A DNA stretch of 64,000 nucleotides from CBDFGT01 sp965247225 (GTDB lineage: Bacteria; Pseudomonadota; Alphaproteobacteria; Rhizobiales; Rhizobiaceae). Positions 23,203 through 31,502 of this stretch are shown here, in pieces; position 1 is the first letter of the stretch; every line of letters begins with the position of its first letter. The position numbers and the translations under genes were made by a program. The notes under the pieces were generated by a model. The model did no database searches, was not told the DNA's origin, and saw only the letters and a list, made by a program, of their open reading frames with translations. The DNA lies in contig CBDFGT010000003.1 in NCBI GenBank assembly GCA_965247225.1, positions 78,023 to 142,022 of the forward strand. Direction: 5' to 3'.

Positions 23203-24742
23203 GCGATGATTCCTCAAATGTCATTTCCGGGAGGGCCTTCAAGGGGTTGAGGACCGGAGGGAACTCGATCCGGTTTTCATGGGCGCCTGCAACCTGGCAG
23301 TTTTCTGCTCCCGATCCATCGACCGGAATTGTGACCGAAACAACAGTACCCCTGCCAGGCTCGCTCGCGATATGGAAGAGGCCGCCATGCAGTGCCACAA
23401 GCCCCTTGACCAGCGACAGGCCAAGGCCCGTGCCCTCATAGTGGCGGGCATAGCTGCTTTGCAACTGTACAAACGGCTTGCCGACCTGGGCCAGCATATC
23501 GTCGGCAATACCAATGCCGGTATCGCTGACCGTGATGGTGAGATTGCCCTGTGCCACAGCGGCATCAATGGTCACAGCCCCGCCCGTATCCGTGAACTTG
23601 ATGGCATTGCCGACCAGATTGATCAGAATCTGCTGGATGGCGCGCTGATCGGCATTGACATCGCCCAGATCGCGCGTGGCGCGATTGTTGAGGGCAACAC
23701 CCTTGTTGCGGGCCTGCCATTCCAGCATTGCCTCGCAGGTGCGCACGGCAGACACAATGTCGAACGGTTCCGGCATCAGTTCGTAGCGGCCATTCTCGAT
23801 CTTGCTCATGTCCAGCATGGTGTTGACCACCGACAGGAGATGGGTGCCGGACTGATGGACCAGACCGACATATTCGCGCTGGCGATCATTGGCCAGGGCA
23901 CCGAAATATTCACCGCGCAAGATATCGGAAAAGCCCAGAATGGCATTCAGCGGAGTGCGCAGCTCATGGCTGACGGCGGCCAGAAAACGGGTTTTTGCTT
24001 CCGTGGCGCTTCTGGCGGCCAGCTCTTGCGCGGCGGCGAAGGTTTTCAGGGCCTCCCATTCCGATTTGTCCTGTGTATGGGCCATAAAGCCTGTCAGAAC
24101 GCCGTCTGCGTCACGCTCGGCTGTCATGTCAACACCGACATGCACGAACTGCTGTTCGTTACGCGCAACACCGGCGCGTTCCATACGCAGTTCCAGAGAC
24201 TGGGTACCGGCACCCAGACGCAGATTGTCGAGCGCCTGAAAAAACTCGATCCGGTCGGCAATATGGATCAGCTCCACAAAGCCCAGACCATGGGCATCGC
24301 GCAGCCAGGGCAACAGGGTCTTCCTGTCGCGGCCGCGCACATCGGTGACAAAGCCGCGGCTGTCATGACGGGTATAGAGACCGGGGCATCTGTCGAGAAT
24401 GGCGGTCTCATCCTTTGCCATTGCCAGCGTTTCGGCACGAAACTGTTCGCCAAGACATGTGGCCAGCGCACGGATGACGGCAATGGACGCAACAGAGGCC
24501 AAAAGCGTGGAGGCCCCGACAATGGCAACACCGGCAGGCAGCGCCACTGCCGGGCTCAATACCAGGCACATGGCGGCAGGAACCATGGGCATGGCCAGGG
24601 TGCCGGTTGCAAAAATGGTTTTCAGGACAGTGCGCTCCAACGGGTGGGCGGTATGACCCTCCGGGCAACCGGAAAGCCAGTCTTGTGTCAGGCCTTCTGT
24701 AAAACTGGCCATTTTGCTGGTAATGTTACTCAAAACGCGCAC
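23174..24742 (-). CDS. Membrane sensor histidine kinase (PAS-HisKA-HATPase)
   Basis: A ~522-residue kinase. Two hydrophobic stretches near the N-terminus (LAMPMVPAAMCLVLSPAVAL and VAIVGASTLLASVASIAVIR), a PAS-like sensor (~150-260, with GVDMTAERDADGVLTGFMAH), then HisKA with the phospho-acceptor in SHELRTPLNAILGFSDIL and HATPase_c boxes NLVGNAIKFTD, DTGIGIADDM and GTGLGLSLVKGL. The DHp style (H-box followed by LRGEYFG) resembles alphaproteobacterial DivJ/PleC-type cell-cycle kinases; a specific orthologue cannot be named. Start GTG at 24742 follows GGGGAT; the frame is open upstream to 24952. No response regulator is adjacent. Confidence 0.85.
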   Translation of the reverse strand: MRVLSNITSKMASFTEGLTQDWLSGCPEGHTAHPLERTVLKTIFATGTLAMPMVPAAMCLVLSPAVALPAGVAIVGASTLLASVASIAVIRALATCLGEQFRAETLAMAKDETAILDRCPGLYTRHDSRGFVTDVRGRDRKTLLPWLRDAHGLGFVELIHIADRIEFFQALDNLRLGAGTQSLELRMERAGVARNEQQFVHVGVDMTAERDADGVLTGFMAHTQDKSEWEALKTFAAAQELAARSATEAKTRFLAAVSHELRTPLNAILGFSDILRGEYFGALANDRQREYVGLVHQSGTHLLSVVNTMLDMSKIENGRYELMPEPFDIVSAVRTCEAMLEWQARNKGVALNNRATRDLGDVNADQRAIQQILINLVGNAIKFTDTGGAVTIDAAVAQGNLTITVSDTGIGIADDMLAQVGKPFVQLQSSYARHYEGTGLGLSLVKGLVALHGGLFHIASEPGRGTVVSVTIPVDGSGAENCQVAGAHENRIEFPPVLNPLKALPEMTFEESSHDHAKAKSA

Positions 24743-25222
24743 ATTAATCCCCGTCCAGGATGTTCTTGTTGTTGAGCCTGAATTTCGCACCTGCGACTTA
24801 AGGAAAGTATAAAATCCGGCTCTTCCACGCTGTTTCCACGGGCCTAAAAACGGGATTCCGGCCTGTTTGACACAGGAATGAATTTTGTGGTTAATGGAGC
24901 GTAACCACTGGAAAATATGGATTTTTTGTGGCCTGTTAAGATTCTGTGACACAGTACTGCCCGCAAGGGGCTGGTTTTGCAGGGTTCATGCGCCGGGATG
25001 CTTAACAGCAATGGCTCAAATACTTGTCAAATACAGGTCAAAAGCGGAATAGCGGCATTTTAGACAAAATCGCTTCAAAACTGCGGGGCTTTTGCAAAGC
25101 GATCTTTGCTTGTTGCCTCTAGTCTCCGGCTAACAACAAGCGACCCGGATCTTTTCAAGACGCCGGCTTGCCAACAGAGCCGGATCAACCGGACGGTGAC
25201 GCTGAACAGGGTGGAATTGACA
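24743..25222. other. Divergent promoter region between kinase and DUF5330 genes
   Basis: About 480 bp with no convincing gene. It must hold the promoters of both divergent genes. A short inverted repeat, GCTTGTTG at 25108-25115 with CAACAAGC at 25134-25141, lies about 80 bp upstream of the DUF5330 start and could be an operator or leader hairpin. Nothing else stands out. Confidence 0.45.
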
Positions 25223-25684
25223 ATGTGGTTTCTTTTCAAGACAGGGCTGTGGTTCTCCCTGGTGCTGGTCATGCTTCCGTTCTTTGATACGGAAGCCACA
25301 AACAACCTCAAAGGTGCGCCAACGGTTGAAGTTGGTGATGCGGTTTCTGCTGCAACCGGCGTCTATGACTATGTGCGCAATATGTGCAATGACAGGCCCG
25401 AAGTCTGCGCCAAGGGTGGCGAGACGCTTGTGGCCCTGGGAAGCCGGGCCAGGGAAGGTGCGCTGGTTGCCTACAAGATGATTGACAGGCAACTGGCCAA
25501 TACCACACAGGACGGGGCCACGAAAGATGATGTTGCCGGGATCATCACCAACGGCACGTTACCCGCGGAAGCAGATGCCGTGTCCCGCCTGATCCGGATC
25601 GAACAGAACCGTGACGAGAATGTCGTGACCGGAAGCGTGCGCCGCATACCGGTTCCCACCCTTCGGCCGGCACAGATCCCCTGA
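25223..25684 (+). CDS. DUF5330-family exported protein
   Basis: A 153-residue protein with an N-terminal hydrophobic segment (MWFLFKTGLWFSLVLVMLPF) and the DUF5330 pattern VGDAVSAATGVYDYVRNMCN with RPEVCAKGGETLVALGSRA; two cysteines there could form a disulfide in the periplasm. The C-terminus is Pro/Arg-rich (RRIPVPTLRPAQIP). Start ATG at 25223 begins right at the signal-anchor; open frame upstream is not hydrophobic. A family found in rhizobia, function unknown. A terminator 210 bp downstream is the first on its strand. Confidence 0.83.
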   Translation: MWFLFKTGLWFSLVLVMLPFFDTEATNNLKGAPTVEVGDAVSAATGVYDYVRNMCNDRPEVCAKGGETLVALGSRAREGALVAYKMIDRQLANTTQDGATKDDVAGIITNGTLPAEADAVSRLIRIEQNRDENVVTGSVRRIPVPTLRPAQIP

Positions 25685-25695
25685 ACTCCAGCAGG

Positions 25696-25793
25696 GCGTG
25701 TTGCGATCTTCCAGATTCGATTGCCACGTTCAAGTCTTTGTTTTCAAGCATGTCGTTTTCGCAAAACCGCTGCACAGTTTTGCGCGACAGGCT
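25696..25793. repeat. Dispersed rhizobial-type intergenic repeat, copy A
   Basis: From GCGTGTTGCGATCTTCC to TGCGCGACAGGCT this ~98 bp is closely similar to the sequence at 55801-55896. It contains the recurring GCAAAACCGCTGCACAG module followed by TTTTGCGCGACA. It lies downstream of DUF5330 and is non-coding. Confidence 0.75.
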
Positions 25794-25895
25794 TTGGCAT
25801 TCCCTTTATCTGCCCCGTGGCCTGCATCTGTGCCATTTGATGCGCAAAGCCCGATGGCACCCTGAATACCCTGCCTGTACCCTCGCCATCTGGCA

Positions 25896-25937
25896 AACAC
25901 CTGCAAGGTCACCATTCCTTGCAGGTGTTCTTTTTTT
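25896..25937 (+). terminator. Rho-independent terminator
   Basis: Perfect 13-bp stem, AACACCTGCAAGG at 25896-25908 and CCTTGCAGGTGTT at 25917-25929, 8-base loop, then C and seven T residues. It would end plus-strand transcription from DUF5330 before sufE. Confidence 0.85.
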
Positions 25938-26043
25938 GCGGAAGATGTTCTTTTTTGCGGGTTCTTTCCGGCGCAAATTCGCCTATATGGAGGACCGCAT
26001 TGCCCAGACGACGGCCAAATGATGGCCCAAAAGACGGATTGCC

Positions 26044-26466
26044 ATGACATCTCTTGACACGATGATTGAAAATTTCGCCTATCTGGAGGAATGGGATGAT
26101 CGCTACCGCTATCTGATTGAACTGGGCAAGGCCCTGCCCGGACTGCCGCCCGAACAGCAGACAGCAGACAACAAGGTGCAGGGCTGTGCAAGCCAGGTGT
26201 GGCTGGTGAGCCATACGGACGGGCAGGGTGCAGAGACGATCCTGACATTTGACGGGGATTCGGATGCCCATATCGTGCGCGGTCTGGTGGCCGTGGTTCT
26301 GGCCATCTATTCCGGCAAGACAGCCCGCGAAATTGCAGCCCTCGATGCCATTGCCGTGTTCGACCGGATCGGTCTGGTGGAGCACCTGTCGTCACAACGC
26401 GCCAACGGCCTGCGCTCGATGATCCGCCGTATCCAGTCAGAAGCGGCAGGCTTTCTGGGGTCATGA
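26044..26466 (+). CDS. sufE: SufE cysteine-desulfurase sulfur acceptor
   Basis: A 140-residue SufE. It accepts persulfide sulfur from the SufS desulfurase for Fe-S cluster assembly. The active-site cysteine is C48 in KVQGCASQVWLVSH; flanking blocks EEWDDRYRYLIELGKALPGL and IVRGLVAVVLAIYSGKTARE are characteristic. Length and the final RANGLRSMIRRIQSEA are normal for the family. It is a stand-alone gene, not in a suf operon. Confidence 0.94.
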   Translation: MTSLDTMIENFAYLEEWDDRYRYLIELGKALPGLPPEQQTADNKVQGCASQVWLVSHTDGQGAETILTFDGDSDAHIVRGLVAVVLAIYSGKTAREIAALDAIAVFDRIGLVEHLSSQRANGLRSMIRRIQSEAAGFLGS

Positions 26467-26479
26467 ATTATACAATCTT

Positions 26480-26520
26480 TGGTTGCAATAAAACCGCTTC
26501 ACACTTTTGCACTACAGGAA
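26480..26520. repeat. Degenerate copy of the dispersed AAAACCGCT repeat
   Basis: The stretch after sufE contains GCAATAAAACCGCTTCACAC then TTTTGCAC, similar to the core of the repeats at 25696-25793 and 55801-55960. It lies between the convergent sufE and ATPase genes. Confidence 0.45.
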
Positions 26521-27771
26521 TCAGATCTGCCAAAGAGTCGATACAGGGGCTGCAAGAAGCCGTTCCGAAAACGGTGTGATCTGGTTATGATCATGCAGGA
26601 GAATGCCGCGCACAAACCTGTCGCCCACCGCTTCCTGCAATTTTCGCAAACCGCGAAAATCGTCCGCCCGTACAGTTGTGGCAGCCTTGACCTCAATGCC
26701 AACAACGCGGCCTGCCCTATCCTCGACAACAAGATCAACCTCGTCCTGATCCTTGGTCCTGAAATGTGAAAAGGTCAGGCGACGATCAGACCACGCAGAA
26801 ATTTTCAGCACTTCGGACACGACAAAACTTTCCAGCAAGGGGCCAAATCTGGTTTTGTCGAGCAGAAAGGCCGACGCATCGGCCATCCGCAAGACCGACA
26901 ACAGACCCGAGTCCAAAAAATGAAGTTTTGGCGTTTTTACGAGTCTGCTCAGATGGTTGCCGGACCATGGCGGCAGGCTTCGAACCAGAAACAGTCGTTC
27001 CAGAATGTTGACATATTTTTGGGCGGTAACCCCGGTCAAACCAAGGGCAGCGCCGAAACTTGCATGATTGACCAACTGACCGGCATGCTCGGCAAGAACA
27101 TGGGCCAGCCGTGGCAAGCGGTCCAACTGGTCGATATTGGCAATATCACGGACATCCCTGTCCAGTATCAGGGCAAGATAGTCCTCCAGCCATGCTGCAT
27201 GGCGTTCCGGATTTGAGCGTCGCAGCGCTTCAGGATAGCCTCCACGCATAACAATGTTCATCAACGCATCCCCTGTTGTAGCCTGCCCTTGCAATCGGAA
27301 GGGAGAGGCTGAAAACATGGTGTCGATAAAGGCTCCGGGGCCAGACAGGAGTTCAGCTTGCGCAAAGGGCAGCAAGGGCAGGACAGCCATGCGACCGGCC
27401 AGTGAATCGGCGACTTTGGGTAAAGTGGCCAGATTGGCCGATCCCGTCAGGAGAAACCGCCCTGAACGTGGATCACGATCAACGCTTTCCTTGATTGCCA
27501 GCAGCAATTCCGGCGCACGCTGGATTTCATCAATGACGGCTTTGTCCAAGCCTCGCACAAAGCCGACGGGATCAAACTGTGCTGCAGCCAGCGTTCCGGA
27601 ATCATCCAGCGTCAGAAAGGGTCTGTCAGCGGCCTCAAACTGACGCGCAAGTGTGGTTTTACCGGCCTGTCGTGGCCCTGATATCAGCACAACGCGTGTA
27701 TCCGCCATAGACGTGGCGACACGCTGGCAGAGCTTTCGGCCTATAACGGGTTGCATGCTTGTTCTGGACAT
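26521..27771 (-). CDS. AAA_14/DUF4143 ATP-binding protein
   Basis: A 416-residue protein. N-terminal ATPase: Walker A LISGPRQAGKTTLARQF (~residues 29-45), Walker B region KAVIDEIQRAPELLLAIKES and sensor GRFLLTGSANLATLPKVADS. C-terminal DUF4143 domain with PKLHFLDSGLLSVLRM, GPLLESFVVSEVLK and a PD-(D/E)xK-like pattern: RTKDQDEVDLVVEDRAGRVV then GIEVKAATTV. The family is common and mobile, with unknown physiological role. Its promoter region carries four 14-bp repeats spaced exactly 22 bp. It sits alone between sufE and DUF6456. Confidence 0.9.
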   Translation of the reverse strand: MSRTSMQPVIGRKLCQRVATSMADTRVVLISGPRQAGKTTLARQFEAADRPFLTLDDSGTLAAAQFDPVGFVRGLDKAVIDEIQRAPELLLAIKESVDRDPRSGRFLLTGSANLATLPKVADSLAGRMAVLPLLPFAQAELLSGPGAFIDTMFSASPFRLQGQATTGDALMNIVMRGGYPEALRRSNPERHAAWLEDYLALILDRDVRDIANIDQLDRLPRLAHVLAEHAGQLVNHASFGAALGLTGVTAQKYVNILERLFLVRSLPPWSGNHLSRLVKTPKLHFLDSGLLSVLRMADASAFLLDKTRFGPLLESFVVSEVLKISAWSDRRLTFSHFRTKDQDEVDLVVEDRAGRVVGIEVKAATTVRADDFRGLRKLQEAVGDRFVRGILLHDHNQITPFSERLLAAPVSTLWQI

Positions 27772-27791
27772 GGTTTTTGATAGCAGATTTC

Positions 27792-27871
27792 CCGACCAAA
27801 TTAAAGTGGAATCCCGACCAATCTAAATTATAAATCCGACCAATCTAAATTCAAATGCCGACCAATCTAAA
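27792..27871 (-). promoter_or_regulatory. Four iterons with 22-bp period upstream of the ATPase gene
   Basis: CCGACCAAATTAAA at 27792-27805, then three exact copies of CCGACCAATCTAAA at 27814-27827, 27836-27849 and 27858-27871. Spacing is exactly 22 bp, about two helical turns; the 8-bp spacers differ. The array starts 20 bp upstream of the ATPase start codon. It looks like a cooperative protein-binding site. Confidence 0.75.
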
Positions 27872-27880
27872 GCATGGATG

Positions 27881-28651
27881 TCACAGGTCCGGGCGATAGC
27901 CATCCTCGCCCCAGTGGTGGACACGGTTTTTTGCACCAGGAACCGGGGGATGATAGTGTCTGTGCAGGGCCAGAAGTGCTGTGCGCACCATCAGCTTGGC
28001 CGAGCGTACCGGCCATTGGCGCTCCTGCTCCACGGTTTCCAGCCCTTTGGAAAAACAGCAGACATCGAGGGCCACACCTGCCAGTTCCGGCCCCATGGCA
28101 TCTACCGCCTTGTTGATGCGCATGCGGGCCGCCATGGCTGTATCGCTCAGGTCTCCCGCCCTCACCAGCCCGCCTTTGCTTTTGCTTGAAAGCTGCGGCT
28201 CGTAGCTTTGGGTGATGCGCGGCTGCAACTGCGCCTTCCTGAAATCGGCTGCCAGCCGTTCCCCGGCCTCCAGCGCATCTGCTGGCAGAAAGGGCTGGCC
28301 CTTGCGGTCTTTCAGACGGGCAATAGCGCCAAGCGGGGATTCGACTGCATTGAGCAGGACCGTTTGCACCTGCCCGTCGACCAGACCGCTGGTCAGCTCG
28401 CGCACCTGATGCTGCGCCTGGAAAGCCTCCTGGCTGTCCGCGACCTGCATGCGGCGCAGGAATGCCTTGCCAGCGGCCGTTATGGTCACCTGTGGCCCTG
28501 CAGACGTGACAAGGCCCAAAATCCGGGCCTGACTCAAGCAGGAAAGATCAAGACCGGCACTTGCGGTGCCCGCCTCCGGTCGGCTCAGCACATGGCGCAG
28601 CAACCGTGCCATCTTTTTGCACTCTGCCTCTGTCAGCAAGGGTTCACGCAT
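27881..28651 (-). CDS. DUF6456-domain protein
   Basis: A 256-residue protein. The C-terminal ~140 residues carry the DUF6456-type pattern: GQPFLPADALEAGERLAADF near residue 125, ARMRINKAVDAMGPELAGVA and ETVEQERQWPVRSAKLMVRT, then ALLALHRHYH. The N-terminal third contains a winged-helix-like LSQARILGLVTSAGPQVTIT with AAGKAFLRRM. Start MREPLLTEAE (28651) overlaps the 3' end of the upstream HTH gene by 8 bp, so they are coupled. The pairing with a DnaA-type HTH protein suggests a DNA-related role; function unknown. Confidence 0.8.
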   Translation of the reverse strand: MREPLLTEAECKKMARLLRHVLSRPEAGTASAGLDLSCLSQARILGLVTSAGPQVTITAAGKAFLRRMQVADSQEAFQAQHQVRELTSGLVDGQVQTVLLNAVESPLGAIARLKDRKGQPFLPADALEAGERLAADFRKAQLQPRITQSYEPQLSSKSKGGLVRAGDLSDTAMAARMRINKAVDAMGPELAGVALDVCCFSKGLETVEQERQWPVRSAKLMVRTALLALHRHYHPPVPGAKNRVHHWGEDGYRPDL

Positions 28652-29105
28652 GGTCACTGCCTCCGCTTGCGGAAAACACCGAGAGGACCATGCGCTCGAC
28701 GCCTGCAATGAACCGGTCAAAATGCCGGTCATCGCGGCGGTCTTCCACCACATGGCAGGCATAGGAAACGGTTGTGCGGTCGCGGCCCAGAGCCGCGCCA
28801 ATGTCCGCCATCGACATGCGCAGGGTGACATGGCTGACATACATGGCAATCTGGCGCACATGGCAGCGTGTCCGGCGCAGGTCGCGCCCTGCCAGATCGC
28901 TCTCGCCCAGAAGCTGAAGCAATTCGGCGACCAGCTGCTGGATGATGCAGCAGGTGTTGCGCGCCGATGTCATGCGTCCCGAATCACCGGCAACAGGAAT
29001 GCCCGGAACCCGGAATGGCCGTTTCTGGCCGGATACGGCTTTCTGCTGCAGGCGTTTTCGCGGTTTCCGGTCAGGCAGGGATAGGTCTTCGCTGTCAGAT
29101 ATCAT
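28644..29105 (-). CDS. DnaA domain-IV-like helix-turn-helix protein
   Basis: A 153-residue protein whose C-terminal half resembles the DnaA box-binding domain: RQIAMYVSHVTLRMSMADIG, then AALGRDRTTVSYACHVVEDR, close to the RDHTTV-type signature of DnaA. The N-terminus is basic (RKPRKRLQQKAVSGQKRPFR). No ATPase domain is present, so it is not an initiator itself. It may bind DnaA-box-like sites as a regulator. It is coupled to DUF6456 and lies downstream of mucR with its own 220-bp leader. Confidence 0.82.
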   Translation of the reverse strand: MISDSEDLSLPDRKPRKRLQQKAVSGQKRPFRVPGIPVAGDSGRMTSARNTCCIIQQLVAELLQLLGESDLAGRDLRRTRCHVRQIAMYVSHVTLRMSMADIGAALGRDRTTVSYACHVVEDRRDDRHFDRFIAGVERMVLSVFSASGGSDHA

Positions 29106-29262
29106 GTTTGGCCTCCTTTTTAGGATTTTATTCATACACCCTGAGGAAAGCAAGTGGATTTATCCATACGCTTTTCCGCAACCAAACATTGTTTTTGTTT
29201 CATTTTTTATGAAGATCTCATCTTTTTATGGGATTTTTTTCCTCTTTTTGTTTCACGCGCAC

Positions 29263-29293
29263 AAAAAAACCGGACCGCATGGTTGCGGTCCGG
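29263..29293 (-). terminator. Rho-independent terminator of mucR
   Basis: Stem CCGGACCGCA at 29270-29279 pairs perfectly with TGCGGTCCGG at 29284-29293 around a 4-base loop. On the minus strand it is followed by seven U residues (29263-29269). It lies about 35 bp after the mucR stop. Confidence 0.88.
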
Positions 29294-29327
29294 CGTTTCC
29301 TTGGCACGACAGCTATGTGTGAAAGGC

Positions 29328-29765
29328 TCAGGCGGCCTTGGAACGGCGCTTGCGGCGCTGTCCCAGACCCATTTCCTTGGCCAGACGCGACCGCGCTTCG
29401 GCATAGGCCGGGGCGACCATCGGATAGTCCGGAGCCAAATCCCACTTTTCGCGGTACTCTTCGGGTGACAGGCTGTGATGGGTCATCAGGTGACGCTTCA
29501 GCGACTTGAAGGTGCCGCCACATTCCAGACATGTCAGTTGCTCATCCTGCAAGGACTTGCGCACGGACACTGCAGGTTTCTGCTTCTCCACAACAGCGGC
29601 AACAGGGGTTGCAACTGACGTATTGCTCAAGGCTGCATGCACATCCGCGATCAGACCCGTCAGATCACTGACAGGAACAACGTGGTTGCTGACATAGGCT
29701 GAAACAATATCAGCCGTCAGCTCCACCAGAAGATCGTGACTTCCGGCATTGACAAATTCATTCAT
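29328..29765 (-). CDS. mucR: MucR/Ros-family zinc-finger transcriptional regulator
   Basis: A 145-residue regulator. The Ros-type zinc finger is CLECGGTFKSLKRHLMTHH (C-x2-C-x9-H-x3-H, residues ~80-98), followed by the family block LSPEEYREKWDLAPDYPMVA and a basic tail (GQRRKRRSKAA). The N-terminal ~50 residues form the oligomerisation region (LLVELTADIVSAYVSNHVVP). In rhizobia and Brucella such proteins silence AT-rich promoters for exopolysaccharide, motility and virulence and repress themselves. Start ATG at 29765 has CAGGAG upstream. A ~540-bp AT-rich gap precedes it and a clear terminator follows. Confidence 0.93.
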   Translation of the reverse strand: MNEFVNAGSHDLLVELTADIVSAYVSNHVVPVSDLTGLIADVHAALSNTSVATPVAAVVEKQKPAVSVRKSLQDEQLTCLECGGTFKSLKRHLMTHHSLSPEEYREKWDLAPDYPMVAPAYAEARSRLAKEMGLGQRRKRRSKAA

Positions 29766-30304
29766 TTCATACTCCTGTTCGACTGGTTCGCCCCAAACCC
29801 TGATTAAAAACAAGGCATTAACCCAGCAAAGCATACCCCTTGCAAACCATTTTGCCGCCTCGCGACTGAACGCAGATGCTACCCCTAGAACCTGACAGGC
29901 AAACTGGCACACAAGGAATTTGATCGAATAACATGTAATGCAACCGATACACAGCTTGCCTGATGCTAACACACAGACTGTGTCTCTGGCCTATACAGCG
30001 CAATATTCTATTGAATTACACATAATCGAAATCAAAACTCTACCAAACTTGAAATAACACTCTTCAAATAAAAGTCCAGCCGTATTTTACTCTTTTATTC
30101 TCCCAAAGGCGCTTTTTGCAGGTTTTTGAACCTTGCCTGCGACCCGGAACGTCAAAATTCAAGCATTCTACGCTGTTTTATTAGAAAAAGCCTCACATTA
30201 TAGTAAGTTGTATACAATTTTCAGAAGACATATTTGCAGACGCCGCAGGAATGTGTGTATTTCTCAAACGGGTCTTGCGTCTGCGGAATTCTGTGCCTGC
30301 AAGC
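29766..30304. other. AT-rich intergenic region upstream of mucR
   Basis: About 540 bp with no convincing gene and markedly lower GC than the flanks, especially 30000-30260. It lies upstream of mucR and downstream of the mnh operon. MucR proteins favour AT-rich sites and autorepress, so this may be a binding region; that is inference. No terminator for the mnh operon was identified here. Confidence 0.5.
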
Positions 30305-30661
30305 CTATCCGTGCTGATGCCGTTCATTCCGTTTTTTTTCAGAGTATTCATTGACAACGCTGGTCTTGTCCAGCGGAAAACCGGCTTTCAGGGATGCGCG
30401 GGCGAGCAAATGCGCCGCAACGGGGGCGGTGAGAAGGAAGAACAACACACCGGCAAGCGCCCGCAGCGCCGGTGCCAGATCGGACGCATGCAGGCTGGCC
30501 GCCAGAAGGATCAGCCCCGAGCCAACGGTTCCGGCCTTGGAGGCGGCATGCATGCGGGTATAGACATCCGGCAGGCGCAGGAGGCCGAGCGATGCGGTGA
30601 GTGTGAAAAAGCCACCGCCCAGAAGCAGGCCTGCGGTGAGAATGGCCCAGAGAAACTCCAT
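30305..30661 (-). CDS. mnhG: Na+/H+ antiporter subunit G (MnhG/PhaG)
   Basis: A 118-residue subunit with three membrane segments. Family pattern: GGGFFTLTASLGLLRLPDVY, then TRMHAASKAGTVGSGLILLA and LRALAGVLFFLLTAPVAAHL. It is the last gene of the seven-gene cation/proton antiporter operon and starts at the base where mnhF ends. The C-terminus (SEKKRNERHQHG) is charged and cytoplasmic. Confidence 0.9.
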   Translation of the reverse strand: MEFLWAILTAGLLLGGGFFTLTASLGLLRLPDVYTRMHAASKAGTVGSGLILLAASLHASDLAPALRALAGVLFFLLTAPVAAHLLARASLKAGFPLDKTSVVNEYSEKKRNERHQHG

Positions 30662-31020
30662 TATCGCGATCTCCTGCTTTTCGCCGCCCTGGCGGGGCGT
30701 TTGTGCGCAGCTGCGGGCTTTGCCGGCGGTTTTTCTGCCTGTTCAGGGCCGTGGCTGACGATATAACGGGCAAAGGCAATGGTGGCCAGAAAGCCCGCCA
30801 GACCAAGGGCCACGGCAATATCGATATAGAAGGTAAACCCGGTCCGTATGGCAAAGACCGCAATGAACCCGATGGCAATTGCGACCATCATATCGAGTGC
30901 GACCACCCGGTCAGGCAGTGTCGGCCCCACCACGACACGCATGGCCGCCACCAGCAGGGCCAGTGAAAGGGCAACAAGTGCTGCAAGACTGGCCGTGTCC
31001 ACAATCATTTCCGGTGTCAT
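30661..31020 (-). CDS. mnhF: Na+/H+ antiporter subunit F (MnhF/PhaF)
   Basis: A 119-residue subunit with three membrane helices: ASLAALVALSLALLVAAMRV, GPTLPDRVVALDMMVAIAIG (family signature) and FYIDIAVALGLAGFLATIAF. An unusual Lys/Ala/Pro/Arg-rich cytoplasmic tail follows (AAAHKRPARAAKSRRSR). The start at 31020 overlaps the end of mnhE by 4 bp. Confidence 0.9.
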   Translation of the reverse strand: MTPEMIVDTASLAALVALSLALLVAAMRVVVGPTLPDRVVALDMMVAIAIGFIAVFAIRTGFTFYIDIAVALGLAGFLATIAFARYIVSHGPEQAEKPPAKPAAAHKRPARAAKSRRSR

Positions 31021-31502
31021 CGCACAAAAGCCTCCATGATGCGGCGCTCGAAGCCTTCGGCAATGTCGCGCCTTGCCCGGGCAACATCCCCGCAATCCAT
31101 GGCGTGGACAAAGAGCGTCCTGCCATCGGCCGAAACATCAACCGACAGGGTTCCGGGCGTCAGCGTGATGAGATTGGCCAGAAGCGTGATCTCAAAGTCG
31201 CGCGTCACCTGCAACGGACAGGCGAAGATTCCCGGGCGCAGACCCATATCCGGCGACAGGACCAGATGCGTGACTTTCCACGCCGAAAGGCCCAGTTCCC
31301 TGACAAACAGGAAAAACAGCGGCACGACACCCCAGGTTGGACGAATGGTCCTGTCCTGCAGTTCATGGCGCACGATGAAAATACACAGGAAGGCCAGAAC
31401 CAGTCCGAGCGCGGCATTGAGAATGGTGAAGGAACCGGTCACACCGATCCAGATGAGGGTGAATATCAGCGCCATGCCCCACCGGCCTGTCAGTCTGCTC
31501 AT
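31017..31502 (-). CDS. mnhE: Na+/H+ antiporter subunit E (MnhE/PhaE)
   Basis: A 161-residue subunit. Two N-terminal membrane helices (GMALIFTLIWIGVTGSFTIL; LGLVLAFLCIFIVRHEL), then a helical hairpin and the cytoplasmic family block ITLLANLITLTPGTLSVDVS with LFVHAMDCGD. Overlaps mnhD and mnhF by 4 bp each, so translation of the operon is coupled. Confidence 0.9.
   Translation of the reverse strand: MSRLTGRWGMALIFTLIWIGVTGSFTILNAALGLVLAFLCIFIVRHELQDRTIRPTWGVVPLFFLFVRELGLSAWKVTHLVLSPDMGLRPGIFACPLQVTRDFEITLLANLITLTPGTLSVDVSADGRTLFVHAMDCGDVARARRDIAEGFERRIMEAFVR

Noticed and set aside
23279..24775. Plus-strand open frame (498 codons) opposite the sensor kinase
   Set aside because: Antisense to a kinase with all catalytic boxes; no recognisable motif.
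27792..27871. Possible CRISPR array
   Set aside because: Repeats are only 14 bp with 8-bp spacers; far too short for CRISPR, and no cas genes are present.
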